A stretch of DNA of 48,181 nucleotides. Origin: Bordetella parapertussis. GTDB taxonomy: Bacteria > Pseudomonadota > Gammaproteobacteria > Burkholderiales > Burkholderiaceae_D. The position numbers were made by a program, and so were the translations under genes. The stretch lies in assembly GCA_945883145.1 (NCBI GenBank), contig CAMCXB010000012.1:1-48181 (forward strand), written 5' to 3'. The notes beneath the pieces were generated by a model that saw only the letters and a list, made by a program, of their open reading frames with translations, made no database searches and was not told the DNA's origin. This document shows positions 16,622-25,564 of the stretch, one piece after another (the first letter of the stretch is position 1; each line of letters begins with the position of its first letter).

Positions 16622-17017
16622 TTATTCGCCGCTATGATCTTCAGCGCCTTGGCTGTCAGCTGGACGATCTACTAATTCTACATATGCCATAGGTGCATTG
16701 TCGCCAACGCGGAAACCCATTTTCAAAATACGCAAGTAACCGCCATTGCGGCTTGCATAACGTGGGCCTAATTCCGCGAACAACTTAACAACCATCTCAC
16801 GATCACGTAAACGGTTAAATGCAAGACGCTTATTAGCCAGTGTATCTACCTTACCTAAGGTAAGAATTGGTTCTATAACGCGACGCAATTCTTTCGCTTT
16901 TGGTAATGTGGTTTTAATCGCTTCATGGCGCAACAGTGAAACTGTCATGTTGCGCAACATCGCTAAGCGATGGGAAGAAGTACGATTGAGTTTACGTAGT
17001 CCGTGACGATGACGCAT
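16622..17017 (-). CDS. rplQ: Ribosomal protein L17 (bL17)
   Basis: Protein of 131 aa beginning MRHRHGLRKLNRTSSHR, the conserved bL17 N-terminus, and containing LGPRYASRNGGYLRI. The short tail (PADSQGAEDHSGE) is the variable part. Last gene of the alpha operon, 82 bases after rpoA. Confidence 0.97.
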   Translation of the reverse strand: MRHRHGLRKLNRTSSHRLAMLRNMTVSLLRHEAIKTTLPKAKELRRVIEPILTLGKVDTLANKRLAFNRLRDREMVVKLFAELGPRYASRNGGYLRILKMGFRVGDNAPMAYVELVDRPADSQGAEDHSGE

Positions 17018-17099
17018 GGTATTTCCTTTTTAGTTTAAATCCAGCTCTTCTATCGCTCTGTTAAAACAGGCGCGGGCCGGTAAATATTGATTCAATAAT

Positions 17100-18077
17100 T
17101 TATTTTTCCAAACCAGCTGGTGGCCAGTTTTCTAACTTCATACCCAATGACAATCCACGTGATGCCAATACTTCTTTGATCTCGTTTAATGACTTACGAC
17201 CTAAGTTAGGTGTTTTGAGTAATTCATTTTCACTACGTTGGATTAGATCGCCAATGTAGTAAATATTTTCTGCTTTCAAGCAGTTTGCAGAACGGACTGT
17301 GAGTTCTAAATCATCAACAGGACGCAACAGGATAGGATCAACGCTAGGTGCACGTGATGGTGCTTCTGCTGCTGCTTCTGTGCCTTCTAGTGCTGCAAAT
17401 ACATTCAACTGATCAACCAATACACGCGCTGATTGGCGTATTGCTTCTTCAGGCGTAATGACGCCATTGGTTTCAATGTTGATTATGAGTTTGTCGAGGT
17501 CAGTACGCTGTTCTACTCGAGCAGATTCAACGGTATAAGAAACACGACGCACAGGTGAGAATGAAGCATCGAGAATAATACGACCTATAGTTTTGTTTGC
17601 GTCTTCAGCTAAACGACGGACATTACCTGGCACATAACCACGACCTTTTTCAATCTTGACTTGCATATCTAACTTACCACCAGGGGTTAGATTTGCAATG
17701 ACGTGATCAGGATTGACTAACTCTACATCGTGCGGCAAATCGATATCGGATGCCAACACTGGGCCTTCGCCCTCTTTTTTCAATGTGAGTGTTACTTCAT
17801 CACGGTTGTGCAATTTGAACACAACACCTTTGAGGTTCAAGAGAATATCAACAACGTCTTCTTGTACGCCATCTAAAGATGAATATTCATGTACTACGCC
17901 AGCGATGGTCACTTCAGTTGGTGCATAGCCAACCATAGAGGACAACAAGACGCGACGTAATGCGTTACCTAGAGTGTGGCCATAGCCACGCTCGAACGGC
18001 TCCATCTCGACTTTAGCGTGACCTTGACCGAGTGGTTCAACTTCAATAATGCGTGGTTTTAACAGACTGTTTTGCAT
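17100..18077 (-). CDS. rpoA: RNA polymerase alpha subunit
   Basis: Subunit of 325 aa. The N-terminal assembly domain has RGYGHTLGNALRRVLLSSM, and the C-terminal domain (after the Ala-rich linker TEAAAEAPSRAP) has ENIYYIGDLIQR and LLKTPNLGRKSLNEIKE, the DNA and activator-binding region. An in-frame ATG lies 15 bases upstream (18092), but MQNSLLKPRIIEVE at 18077 matches the betaproteobacterial N-terminus and follows AAGGAC closely, so it was chosen. Confidence 0.97.
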   Translation of the reverse strand: MQNSLLKPRIIEVEPLGQGHAKVEMEPFERGYGHTLGNALRRVLLSSMVGYAPTEVTIAGVVHEYSSLDGVQEDVVDILLNLKGVVFKLHNRDEVTLTLKKEGEGPVLASDIDLPHDVELVNPDHVIANLTPGGKLDMQVKIEKGRGYVPGNVRRLAEDANKTIGRIILDASFSPVRRVSYTVESARVEQRTDLDKLIINIETNGVITPEEAIRQSARVLVDQLNVFAALEGTEAAAEAPSRAPSVDPILLRPVDDLELTVRSANCLKAENIYYIGDLIQRSENELLKTPNLGRKSLNEIKEVLASRGLSLGMKLENWPPAGLEK

Positions 18078-18169
18078 GAAATGTCCTTTCAATACCCTCG
18101 GCTCATTACACCGATAAGGCTGATGGCAAATCGAAAGAGCTGACTAATAAATAGCCAGCGCCGGGAAAA

Positions 18170-18793
18170 TTAACGTGAATACAATTCGACGATGAGTGAT
18201 TCGTTTACTTCTTGATTGAAGTCTGAACGATCAGGCAAGGTCTTGAGTGAGCCTTCCATTTTTTTAGAATCAACTGAAATCCACATAGGGAAACCAGACT
18301 GTTCTGCCAATGAAAGCGCCTCTGCAATACGGACTTGTTTTTTCGCTTTTTCGCGAACTGAAACAACATCACCTACTTTGACTTGATAGGATGGAATGTT
18401 AACAACACCTGCGTTAACTACGATCGCTTTGTGTGACACCAACTGACGAGCTTCTGCACGGGTTGATGCAAAACCTAAACGATAAACTACGTTATCTAAA
18501 CGTGATTCCAATAACTGCAGCAGTGTCTCGCCAGTATTACCCTTGCGACGATCTGCTTCTGCGAAATAACGACGGAATTGACGCTCGAGCACACCATACA
18601 TGCGTTTTACTTTTTGTTTTTCACGCAGTTGGTTACCGTAGTCAGAGGTACGAGCACCGGAAGTGCGACCATGTTGACCTGGCTTAGAGTCGAGCTTACA
18701 TTTTGATTCTAGCGAACGGCGTGCACTCTTTAAAAAGAGGTCTGTGCCTTCGCGGCGGGATAGCTTTGCTTTTGGTCCAATATAACGTGCCAC
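18170..18793 (-). CDS. rpsD: Ribosomal protein S4 (uS4)
   Basis: Protein of 207 aa, a primary 16S rRNA binder and, in E. coli, the translational repressor of the alpha operon. MARYIGPKAKLSRREGTDLFL and the S4 RNA-binding domain (ESRLDNVVYRLGFASTRAEARQLVSHKAI) are clear. The N-terminal zinc-binding cysteine set is absent apart from one Cys, so it is the zinc-free form. It lies between rpsK and rpoA as usual. Confidence 0.97.
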   Translation of the reverse strand: MARYIGPKAKLSRREGTDLFLKSARRSLESKCKLDSKPGQHGRTSGARTSDYGNQLREKQKVKRMYGVLERQFRRYFAEADRRKGNTGETLLQLLESRLDNVVYRLGFASTRAEARQLVSHKAIVVNAGVVNIPSYQVKVGDVVSVREKAKKQVRIAEALSLAEQSGFPMWISVDSKKMEGSLKTLPDRSDFNQEVNESLIVELYSR

Positions 18794-18845
18794 GATTTTT
18801 CCTTATTGAATGACGCCCCGTATGATGAATTCATTACAGGCGCTA

Positions 18846-18905
18846 GTTTGATCGGAGTTGATCAAACAGTGGTCTTAATAACAAAACCCGCCATGCTACA
18901 GCGGG
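18846..18905 (-). promoter_or_regulatory. Two stem-loops in the rpsK-rpsD gap
   Basis: GTTTGATC (18846-18853) pairs with GATCAAAC (18860-18867) around six bases, and CCCGC (18887-18891) with GCGGG (18901-18905). They lie just upstream of rpsD, whose product is an autoregulator in model species, so a translational control site is plausible. No known S4-site match could be verified. Confidence 0.4.
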
Positions 18906-18927
18906 CCACTTCAAGTACAGCAAAAAA

Positions 18928-19332
18928 TTAAATACGACGACGCTTAGGAGGACGGCAACCGTTGTGCGGTACTGGCGTTACGTCCTGAATCACGGTGATT
19001 TTGATACCGAGGTTATTCAGCGCACGTACTGCTGATTCGCGACCAGGACCAGGTCCTTTGATGCGAATTTCAAGGTTCTTGATACCGCATTCGATCGCTA
19101 CTTTGCCAGCAGCTTCAGCCGCTACCTGAGCAGCGAATGGTGTCGATTTACGTGAACCTTTAAAGCCAGCACCACCAGATGTTGCCCATGACAATGCATT
19201 GCCTTGGCGATCTGTGATCGTGATGATGGTGTTATTGAATGATGCATGCACATGTGCAATACCTTCAGCAACATTCTTTTTAACTTTTTTACGTACACGC
19301 GCTGATGCTGCGTTATTCGGTGATTTAGCCAT
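18928..19332 (-). CDS. rpsK: Ribosomal protein S11 (uS11)
   Basis: Protein of 134 aa of the 30S platform. GIAHVHASFNNTIITITD, the SGGAGFKGSRKSTPFAA core and the C-terminal PHNGCRPPKRRRI are family hallmarks. It follows rpsM after 27 bases. Confidence 0.97.
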   Translation of the reverse strand: MAKSPNNAASARVRKKVKKNVAEGIAHVHASFNNTIITITDRQGNALSWATSGGAGFKGSRKSTPFAAQVAAEAAGKVAIECGIKNLEIRIKGPGPGRESAVRALNNLGIKITVIQDVTPVPHNGCRPPKRRRI

Positions 19333-19359
19333 AATAATTTCCTTGAATCCGTAGGAGGA

Positions 19360-19725
19360 TTACTTCTTCAGAGATTGTGCTGCTTTACGTGGACCCTTAC
19401 GCGTACGCGCATTGGTACGAGTACGCTGTCCGCGCACTGGCAAGCCTTTGCGATGACGCAAACCACGATAACAACCCAAATCCATGAGACGTTTAATGTT
19501 CATGGAAAGTTCTCTACGCAAATCGCCTTCAACGATTAATCTACCAATCTCATCGCGCAGCTTTTCTAACTCGCTGTCGTCAAGATCTTTGACTTTTTTC
19601 GCTGTTGGTACACCCGATTGCGCACAGATCTTTTGTGCTGTGGGTAGGCCAATACCAAAGATGGCGGTTAAGCCAATCACGGTATGTTGATGGTTTGGGA
19701 TATTTACCCCTGCAATACGTGCCAT
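19360..19725 (-). CDS. rpsM: Ribosomal protein S13 (uS13)
   Basis: Protein of 121 aa in the 30S head that contacts P-site tRNA and 50S. MARIAGVNIPNH and the basic tail RGLPVRGQRTRTNARTRKGP are diagnostic. Confidence 0.97.
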   Translation of the reverse strand: MARIAGVNIPNHQHTVIGLTAIFGIGLPTAQKICAQSGVPTAKKVKDLDDSELEKLRDEIGRLIVEGDLRRELSMNIKRLMDLGCYRGLRHRKGLPVRGQRTRTNARTRKGPRKAAQSLKK

Positions 19726-19752
19726 TCGTTATTCCTCAATCAATAACGTTAA

Positions 19753-19866
19753 TTAACCTTGGCGCTGCTTATGACGCGGCTCGGTGCAAATAACCCGAAC
19801 AACGCCTTTGCGCTTAATAATTTTACAGTTGCGACATATGCGCTTAACTGATGCGAGCACTTTCAT
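19753..19866 (-). CDS. rpmJ: Ribosomal protein L36 (bL36), zinc-binding form
   Basis: A 37-aa gene too short for a simple ORF filter. Translation gives MKVLASVKRICRNCKII followed by RKGVVRVICTEPRHKQRQG. C11, C14, C27 and H32 form the zinc site, so this is the C+ form. It sits between secY and rpsM, where L36 belongs. infA, its usual neighbour, is missing. Confidence 0.95.
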   Translation of the reverse strand: MKVLASVKRICRNCKIIKRKGVVRVICTEPRHKQRQG

Positions 19867-19965
19867 CTTGGCCCTCTTTCTTTCATTTTTTAATCACTTG
19901 CTTAGCATGAGAAATAATCTCCCGCCTTGCTTTAATTGGTTAACTTAACACTGCCACTTGCTTTA

Positions 19966-21297
19966 CTAGCGAGGGATAAGCCCGCCTTTAAAATTCGCTT
20001 TTTTAAGCAGCGATTCATATTGCTGCGACATTACATAATTTTGTACCTGCGCCATAAAGTCCATGGTCACTACTACGATAATTAACAATGATGTTCCACC
20101 GAAATAAAACGGCACATTCCATCTTGCGATCAAAAATTCTGGTAACAAACAAACTAAGGTGATGTACACAGCACCTGCTAAAGTCAATCTAGTCAAAATC
20201 TTATCGATGTATCTTGCTGTTTGTTCGCCCGGACGTATACCTGGAACGAACGCACCACTTTTCTTCAAGTTATCTGCTGTTTCTTTGCTGTTAAACACGA
20301 GTGCAGTGTAAAAGAAGCAAAAGAAAACAATTGCTACTGCATACAACAATGCATGTATTGGCTCACCAGGTGCTAATGATGCAGCGAGATCTTTCAGAAA
20401 ACGTACTACGCCATTCGTTGTGTCACCACTGGTAAACCAGCTTGTTATCGTCGCAGGAAAAAGAATGATGGAAGAAGCAAAAATCGGCGGTATCACACCA
20501 GCCATGTTCAACTTCAAAGGCAAATGACTACTTTGCCCACCATATACTTTGTTACCCACTTGTCTTTTCGCGTAGTTGACTAAAATCTTTCTTTGGCCAC
20601 GCTCAATAAAGACTACTAAAAATGTCACCAGTCCAACTACGACACAAATCAATATCGCTGATAAAGCGTTCATTGATCCTGTACGAACTAATTCAAACAA
20701 TCCACCAATCGCATTCGGTAATCCAGCTGCAATACCAGCGAAGATGATGATGGAGATGCCATTACCTAAACCACGCTCAGTAATTTGTTCACCCAACCAC
20801 ATCAAAAACATCGTGCCAGTAACTAAGGTTACAACTGTCGTAAAACGAAATGCCAAACCTGGATCAATCACTAAACCTGCTTGCGCTTCTAACGCTACTG
20901 CAATGCCTAACGCTTGAAAGGTTGCTAAAACTAATGTGCCATAACGCGTGTATTGCGTAATTTTGCGACGGCCAGATTCACCTTCTTTTTTCAATGCTTC
21001 TAACTGCGGCGACACTACCGACATCAACTGCATAATGATGGATGCAGAGATGTAAGGCATGATGCCTAAAGCAAAGATGGTAAAGCGCGATAAAGCACCA
21101 CCAGAAAACATGTTGAACATACCCAGTATGCCGTCACGGTTTTGATTAAACAGTGCAGCAAGCTGAACTGGATCAATTCCCGGTACTGGAATATGTGCGC
21201 CAACTCTAAAAACAACTAATGCGCCGAGCAAAAACCATAAGCGTCCCCATGGGAAGCCGCTTGCTGCACTCTTAGCTGATTTTGGAGAAGTTGCCAC
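19966..21297 (-). CDS. secY: SecY, protein translocase channel subunit
   Basis: Protein of 443 aa with ten hydrophobic segments forming the Sec channel in the inner membrane. Recognisable parts are RVGAHIPVPGID near the first helix, GIMPYISASIIMQL, the loop with LVVFIERGQRKILVNYAKRQ (a SecA/ribosome contact) and GIRPGEQTARYID. It follows rplO after 8 bases at the end of the spc operon. Confidence 0.97.
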   Translation of the reverse strand: MATSPKSAKSAASGFPWGRLWFLLGALVVFRVGAHIPVPGIDPVQLAALFNQNRDGILGMFNMFSGGALSRFTIFALGIMPYISASIIMQLMSVVSPQLEALKKEGESGRRKITQYTRYGTLVLATFQALGIAVALEAQAGLVIDPGLAFRFTTVVTLVTGTMFLMWLGEQITERGLGNGISIIIFAGIAAGLPNAIGGLFELVRTGSMNALSAILICVVVGLVTFLVVFIERGQRKILVNYAKRQVGNKVYGGQSSHLPLKLNMAGVIPPIFASSIILFPATITSWFTSGDTTNGVVRFLKDLAASLAPGEPIHALLYAVAIVFFCFFYTALVFNSKETADNLKKSGAFVPGIRPGEQTARYIDKILTRLTLAGAVYITLVCLLPEFLIARWNVPFYFGGTSLLIIVVVTMDFMAQVQNYVMSQQYESLLKKANFKGGLIPR

Positions 21298-21305
21298 TAA
21301 TACCC

Positions 21306-21737
21306 TTAAGCTATTGAACCACCAGCAGCTTCAATCGCTGCTTTTGCGCCCTTAGTCGCGATCAAACCGCGCAGAGTCACTTTCTTACTTATTTCGCCAG
21401 CTTTAATTACACGAACCACGCGCGCTAATTCAGAAACCAGACCAGCTTGTTTCAAAGCCAGTAAATCGATTTCATCAACAGGCAAGTTGTTCAAATCAGA
21501 TAAACGGACTTCTGCTTTGTATGGCGTTGCTAGTGATTTAAAACCACGCTTAGGCAAACGACGTTGCAAAGGCATCTGGCCGCCTTCAAAACCAACTTTA
21601 TGAAAGCCGCCTGAACGTGACTTTTGTCCTTTATGACCGCGACCTGCAGTCTTACCCAGACCAGAACCAATACCGCGACCTACGCGACGTTTGGCGTGCT
21701 TAGCACCTTCTGCGGGTTGAATTGTATTCAATTCCAT
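21306..21737 (-). CDS. rplO: Ribosomal protein L15 (uL15)
   Basis: Protein of 143 aa with the Gly/Arg-rich N-terminal tail (RRVGRGIGSGLGKTAGRGHKG) that threads into 23S rRNA and the MPLQRRLPKRGF segment. Normal position between rpmD and secY. Confidence 0.97.
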   Translation of the reverse strand: MELNTIQPAEGAKHAKRRVGRGIGSGLGKTAGRGHKGQKSRSGGFHKVGFEGGQMPLQRRLPKRGFKSLATPYKAEVRLSDLNNLPVDEIDLLALKQAGLVSELARVVRVIKAGEISKKVTLRGLIATKGAKAAIEAAGGSIA

Positions 21738-21762
21738 GATGTTCTCCTGCCGTAAGCGATGC

Positions 21763-21942
21763 TTACGACACTACTTTCACGAGGTAAGAAACTTTATTGA
21801 TCATGCCTCTAACAGATGGAGTATCTTCCAACTCAGAGACCGAGTTAATGCCACGCAGACCTAAGCCACGCACAGTCGCACGATGTGATTCACGTGTACC
21901 AATAAGGCCTTTTACTAATTTAACTTTGACTGTGTTTGCCAT
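21763..21942 (-). CDS. rpmD: Ribosomal protein L30 (uL30)
   Basis: Protein of 59 aa starting MANTVKVKLVKG. The frame extends 54 bases upstream into rpsE, but the conserved L30 N-terminus and the GAGGTGAGCGAAATGG context mark 21942 as the start. GTRESHRATVRGLGLRGIN is the family core. Confidence 0.95.
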   Translation of the reverse strand: MANTVKVKLVKGLIGTRESHRATVRGLGLRGINSVSELEDTPSVRGMINKVSYLVKVVS

Positions 21943-21952
21943 TTCGCTCACC

Positions 21953-22471
21953 TCAACCCAGAATTTCTTCAACAGTTTTGCCGCGTTTTGCAGCAATCTC
22001 GGAAGGCGTATTCATTTTTGATAGACCGTTGATCGTTGCACGCACCATGTTGTATGGATTGGTTGATCCATTTGATTTCGCAACAACGTTGGTTACGCCC
22101 ATGACTTCAAAAATTGCGCGCATAGGACCGCCAGCAATCACACCAGTTCCTTCTTTAGCTGGAATCATCATCACAGATGACGCGCCATGCTTACCGCTAA
22201 CGGTATGCTGAAGAGTGCCGTTTTTCAATGTGACTTTAACCATTTTGCGACGCGCTTCTTCCATCGCCTTTTGTACAGCTACTGGCACTTCTTTCGATTT
22301 GCCTTTACCCATACCAATACGACCATCGCCATCACCAACAACTGCCAGGGCTGCAAAACCCATAATCCGACCACCCTTTACCACCTTGGTGACACGATTT
22401 ACCGCAATCATTTTTTCGCGCATGCCATCATCAGGCTTATCGCTTTGCGCTTTCGGGCTCATTTTTGCCAT
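21953..22471 (-). CDS. rpsE: Ribosomal protein S5 (uS5)
   Basis: Protein of 172 aa. REKMIAVNRVTKVVKGGRIM, the GDGDGRIGMGKGKSKEVP motif and AGPMRAIFEVMG-type segment (here GGPMRAIFEVMG) are conserved; the residues tied to spectinomycin response in the VVKGGR loop look wild type. It acts in decoding fidelity on the 30S body. Confidence 0.97.
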   Translation of the reverse strand: MAKMSPKAQSDKPDDGMREKMIAVNRVTKVVKGGRIMGFAALAVVGDGDGRIGMGKGKSKEVPVAVQKAMEEARRKMVKVTLKNGTLQHTVSGKHGASSVMMIPAKEGTGVIAGGPMRAIFEVMGVTNVVAKSNGSTNPYNMVRATINGLSKMNTPSEIAAKRGKTVEEILG

Positions 22472-22482
22472 AAAGATTTTCC

Positions 22483-22845
22483 TTAGAACTTCAGACCAGC
22501 TTCACGTGCGGCTTCGGCAACTGCCTTCACACGACCGTGATAACGGAAACCAGAACGATCGAAAGCAACTTCAGCGATACCTGCTTTCAACGCTTTTTCT
22601 GCAACACGCTTACCAACTAATGTTGCGGCAGCTGTGTTGCCGCCTTTACCAGATTTGCCAGCTAATTCTTTACGAACTTCAGCTTCAGCAGTTGATGCAC
22701 TGGCTAAGATCGTTGCGTCTGGCGCAATGATGGTGGCGTAAATATGCAAGTTGGTACGGTGAACCGCCAACCGATTGACTTTGAGCTCTGCGATTTTCGC
22801 GCGTGTTTGACGCGAACGACGCAAGCGAGATTGCTTCTTGTCCAT
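22483..22845 (-). CDS. rplR: Ribosomal protein L18 (uL18)
   Basis: Protein of 120 aa that binds 5S rRNA. It starts at MDKKQSRLRRSRQTR; an ATG two codons upstream is in frame but the family begins here. It ends FDRSGFRYHGRVKAVAEAAREAGLKF-like, as usual for uL18. Confidence 0.96.
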   Translation of the reverse strand: MDKKQSRLRRSRQTRAKIAELKVNRLAVHRTNLHIYATIIAPDATILASASTAEAEVRKELAGKSGKGGNTAAATLVGKRVAEKALKAGIAEVAFDRSGFRYHGRVKAVAEAAREAGLKF

Positions 22846-22857
22846 TATCAACCCCTG

Positions 22858-23391
22858 TTACTTCTTCTTGGTTTCTTTGATTATCACAACCTCGTCCACA
22901 TAGCGGACGCCTTTGCCTTTATAGGGCTCTGGGCTGCGATAAGCGCGCACTTCTGCAGCGACCTGACCAACTTTTTGACGGTCGATACCTTTAATAAGGA
23001 TTTCTGTCGGTGTAGGTGTTTCACATTTCACGCCAGCTGGCATTTGGTGCACAACCGGATGCGAGAAACCGAGTGACAAATTAAGCTTGTCACCTTGAGC
23101 TTGCGCTTTGTATCCCACACCAACTAACGACAATTTCTTTTCGAAGCCTTTGCTAACACCATTCACCATGTTGTTAACAAGCGCACGAACAGTACCTGAC
23201 ATAGCATTTGCTTCACGCGTTTCATCTACAGGTGCAAATGTCAGCGTATTGCTTTCATTCTTAATGATGACCTGACCGGTGAGCGGCAAGCTCAATGTGC
23301 CTTGTGATCCTTTGACTACCACTTTGTCTGCTGAAATTGTGATTTCAACACCTGCTGGCAGTTCGATCGGCATTTTACCTACACGAGACAT
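22858..23391 (-). CDS. rplF: Ribosomal protein L6 (uL6)
   Basis: Protein of 177 aa with two L6 repeats. MSRVGKMPIELPAGVE and the C-terminal YRSPEPYKGKGVRYVDE are diagnostic. It sits near the factor-binding site of the 50S subunit. Confidence 0.97.
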   Translation of the reverse strand: MSRVGKMPIELPAGVEITISADKVVVKGSQGTLSLPLTGQVIIKNESNTLTFAPVDETREANAMSGTVRALVNNMVNGVSKGFEKKLSLVGVGYKAQAQGDKLNLSLGFSHPVVHQMPAGVKCETPTPTEILIKGIDRQKVGQVAAEVRAYRSPEPYKGKGVRYVDEVVIIKETKKK

Positions 23392-23406
23392 AGTACTTTC
23401 CCTCTC

Positions 23407-23802
23407 TTAGGCCACGTAGCAAAGCACTTCACCACCGGTTCCGGTAGCACGTGCTTTACGATCCGTCATCACGCCCTTAGGCGTAGAAATGATGGTGACG
23501 CCCAATCCATTCATCACTGTTGGAATCTCACCCTTGCCGCAGTATTTGCGCAAACCTGGGCGTGATGCACGCTCAAGACGCTCAATGACTGGACGGCCAG
23601 CATAATATTTCAAACCGATTTTCAATTCAGGCTTACCGCTATGATCGATAACTACGAAGTCATCGATGTAGCCTTCTTCTTTCAAAACACGCGCAATCGC
23701 GACTTTGATTTTTGATGAAGGCATGCTTACTGAAGTTTTGTTGACTACTTGCGCATTCCGAATGCGTGTCAGCATATCGGCGATAGGATCACTCATACTC
23801 AT
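23407..23802 (-). CDS. rpsH: Ribosomal protein S8 (uS8)
   Basis: Protein of 131 aa. SDPIADMLTRIRNAQ opens it, and the C-terminal STPKGVMTDRKARATGTGGEVLCYVA is the RNA-binding end. In E. coli S8 represses the spc operon at rplE. AGGAGA precedes the first ATG; the third-codon ATG is an alternative start. Confidence 0.97.
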   Translation of the reverse strand: MSMSDPIADMLTRIRNAQVVNKTSVSMPSSKIKVAIARVLKEEGYIDDFVVIDHSGKPELKIGLKYYAGRPVIERLERASRPGLRKYCGKGEIPTVMNGLGVTIISTPKGVMTDRKARATGTGGEVLCYVA

Positions 23803-23816
23803 TGTGTTTTCTCCTA

Positions 23817-24122
23817 TTACCAGCTGGCTTTAGTCATACCCGGGATCTCGCCACGCATAGCGATTTCACGGAGCTTGGTACGACCGAGACCGAATTTACG
23901 GAAAGTGCCGCGCGGACGACCTGTCAGTGCGCAGCGATTACGCTGACGCGTCGGAGCTGAATTACGTGGTAGCGCCTGTAATTTCAGACGTGCCTCGTAA
24001 CGCTCTTCTTCCGACTTCGACTGGTTGTCGATGATGGCTTTTAACTCAGCACGCTTACTAGCAAATTTCTTTACCAGAGCAGCACGCTTATGTTCACGAT
24101 TGATCAATGCCAGTTTTGCCAT
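23817..24122 (-). CDS. rpsN: Ribosomal protein S14 (uS14), zinc-free form
   Basis: Protein of 101 aa ending PRNSAPTRQRNRC then ALTGRPRGTFRKFGLGR and GEIPGMTKASW. The length and the lack of a CxxC pair mark the long, zinc-independent form. Confidence 0.97.
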   Translation of the reverse strand: MAKLALINREHKRAALVKKFASKRAELKAIIDNQSKSEEERYEARLKLQALPRNSAPTRQRNRCALTGRPRGTFRKFGLGRTKLREIAMRGEIPGMTKASW

Positions 24123-24129
24123 GGCAACC

Positions 24130-24669
24130 TCAATTTCTAAACGGAAATTTAAATGCGGCGAGAAGCGCTTTAGCTTCTTCGTCGGTCTTAGCCGTCGTGG
24201 TAATGCTAATGTTCATACCACGCAGCGCATCAATTTTGTCGTATTCAATTTCGGGGAAAATGATTTGCTCTTTTACACCGATGTTGTAATTGCCACGACC
24301 ATCAAAAGAACGCCCTGATACACCACGGAAGTCACGCACACGCGGTAACGCAACCGTAGTTAAGCGATCTAAAAATTCAAACATACGACCGCCACGCAAA
24401 GTCACCATACAACCGATTGGATAACCTTCACGAATTTTGAAACCTGCGATCGCTTTACGAGCTTTTGTCACAACTGGTTTTTGACCTGCAATCTTGGTCA
24501 AGTCACCCACTGCATGCTCAATAATTTTTTTATCAGCTACCGCTTCAGATAAACCCATGTTGAGGGTGATCTTGGTAATACGCGGTACTTCCATTACTGA
24601 CTTATAGCCAAATTTAGCCGTTAGCTCAGCAACGATTTTCTCTTTGTATATTTGTTGAAAACGAGCCAT
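24130..24669 (-). CDS. rplE: Ribosomal protein L5 (uL5)
   Basis: Protein of 179 aa that binds 5S rRNA and contacts P-site tRNA. MEVPRITKITLNMG, GQKPVVTKARKAIAGFKIREG and RDFRGVSGRSFDGRGNY are conserved. It follows rplX after 4 bases. Confidence 0.97.
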   Translation of the reverse strand: MARFQQIYKEKIVAELTAKFGYKSVMEVPRITKITLNMGLSEAVADKKIIEHAVGDLTKIAGQKPVVTKARKAIAGFKIREGYPIGCMVTLRGGRMFEFLDRLTTVALPRVRDFRGVSGRSFDGRGNYNIGVKEQIIFPEIEYDKIDALRGMNISITTTAKTDEEAKALLAAFKFPFRN

Positions 24670-24673
24670 GTCT

Positions 24674-24988
24674 TTACGCCTTCACGACTTCACCGCTGGA
24701 CTTGTAAACACGTACACGCTTACCGTCTACGAGTTTTACGCCAACGCGATCTGCCTTGCCAGTTGCAGCATTAAACAACGCCACATTTGAAATATGAATT
24801 GGCATCAATTTGTCCACAATGCCACCCGTCGCACCAGTCATAGGATTTGGCTTAGTCGCTTTTTTAGCGACGTTAATACCATCAACTACGAGATGATCGG
24901 TGCCTACGCGTTGCTTAACTAAGCCACGCTTACCTTTATCTTTACCTGTGATGACGATTACTTCGTCATTGGTTTTAATTTTTTCCAT
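24674..24988 (-). CDS. rplX: Ribosomal protein L24 (uL24)
   Basis: Protein of 104 aa with an N-terminal KOW motif (NDEVIVITGKDKGKRGLV) and HISNVALFN later. An assembly initiator of the 50S subunit. It follows rplN after 9 bases. Confidence 0.97.
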   Translation of the reverse strand: MEKIKTNDEVIVITGKDKGKRGLVKQRVGTDHLVVDGINVAKKATKPNPMTGATGGIVDKLMPIHISNVALFNAATGKADRVGVKLVDGKRVRVYKSSGEVVKA

Positions 24989-24997
24989 AGCGACCCC

Positions 24998-25366
24998 TTA
25001 TAGAACTTCAGGCGCGAGTGAAACGATTTTCATGAAGCGCTCAGTGCGCAGCTCACGTGTAACCGGTCCAAATATACGCGTACCTATGGGCTCTAATTTC
25101 GCGTTTAACAATACTGCAGCATTGCCATCGAAACGGACTAATGAACCATCCTGACGACGCACACCCTTTGCAGTGCGAACAACTACAGCATTGTAGATTT
25201 CGCCTTTTTTAACGCGACCACGAGGCGCCGCGACTTTTACTGTGACCTTGATCACATCGCCTATGCCTGCATAACGGCGTTTTGAACCGCCAAGAACCTT
25301 GATACACATGACTTCGCGTGCACCAGTGTTGTCGGCCACTTCTAGCCGGCTTTCAGTTTGAATCAT
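24998..25366 (-). CDS. rplN: Ribosomal protein L14 (uL14)
   Basis: Protein of 122 aa starting MIQTESRLEVADNTGAREV with KRRYAGIGDVIKVTVK and the tail RELRTERFMKIVSLAPEVL. It is the first gene of the spc operon here, after an unusually long gap of 198 bases from rpsQ that carries a candidate promoter. Confidence 0.97.
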   Translation of the reverse strand: MIQTESRLEVADNTGAREVMCIKVLGGSKRRYAGIGDVIKVTVKVAAPRGRVKKGEIYNAVVVRTAKGVRRQDGSLVRFDGNAAVLLNAKLEPIGTRIFGPVTRELRTERFMKIVSLAPEVL

Positions 25367-25526
25367 GATTTTCTCTTTCCCAACTTAATCCGCTACAAGC
25401 GCACAATGCACTTACACGGTCAGTCTTGGTCCCGCCAGCTGCTTCGTTTATCGAAACATCCGATTGGGTTGACAAAAAACTACTAAATTACGTTTCCGCA
25501 CTTATGAATAAGCAGGAAAGCCCAAC

Positions 25527-25556
25527 ATTATGCACGAGATAGTGCCGGGCATGCAA
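25527..25556 (-). promoter_or_regulatory. Candidate spc operon promoter between rpsQ and rplN
   Basis: On the minus strand TTGCAT (plus 25551-25556), an 18-base spacer and CATAAT (plus 25527-25532, five of six matches) lie about 160 bases before the rplN ATG. The 198-base gap, long for this cluster, supports an internal promoter and leader. Confidence 0.5.
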
Positions 25557-25564
25557 TCTATTTC

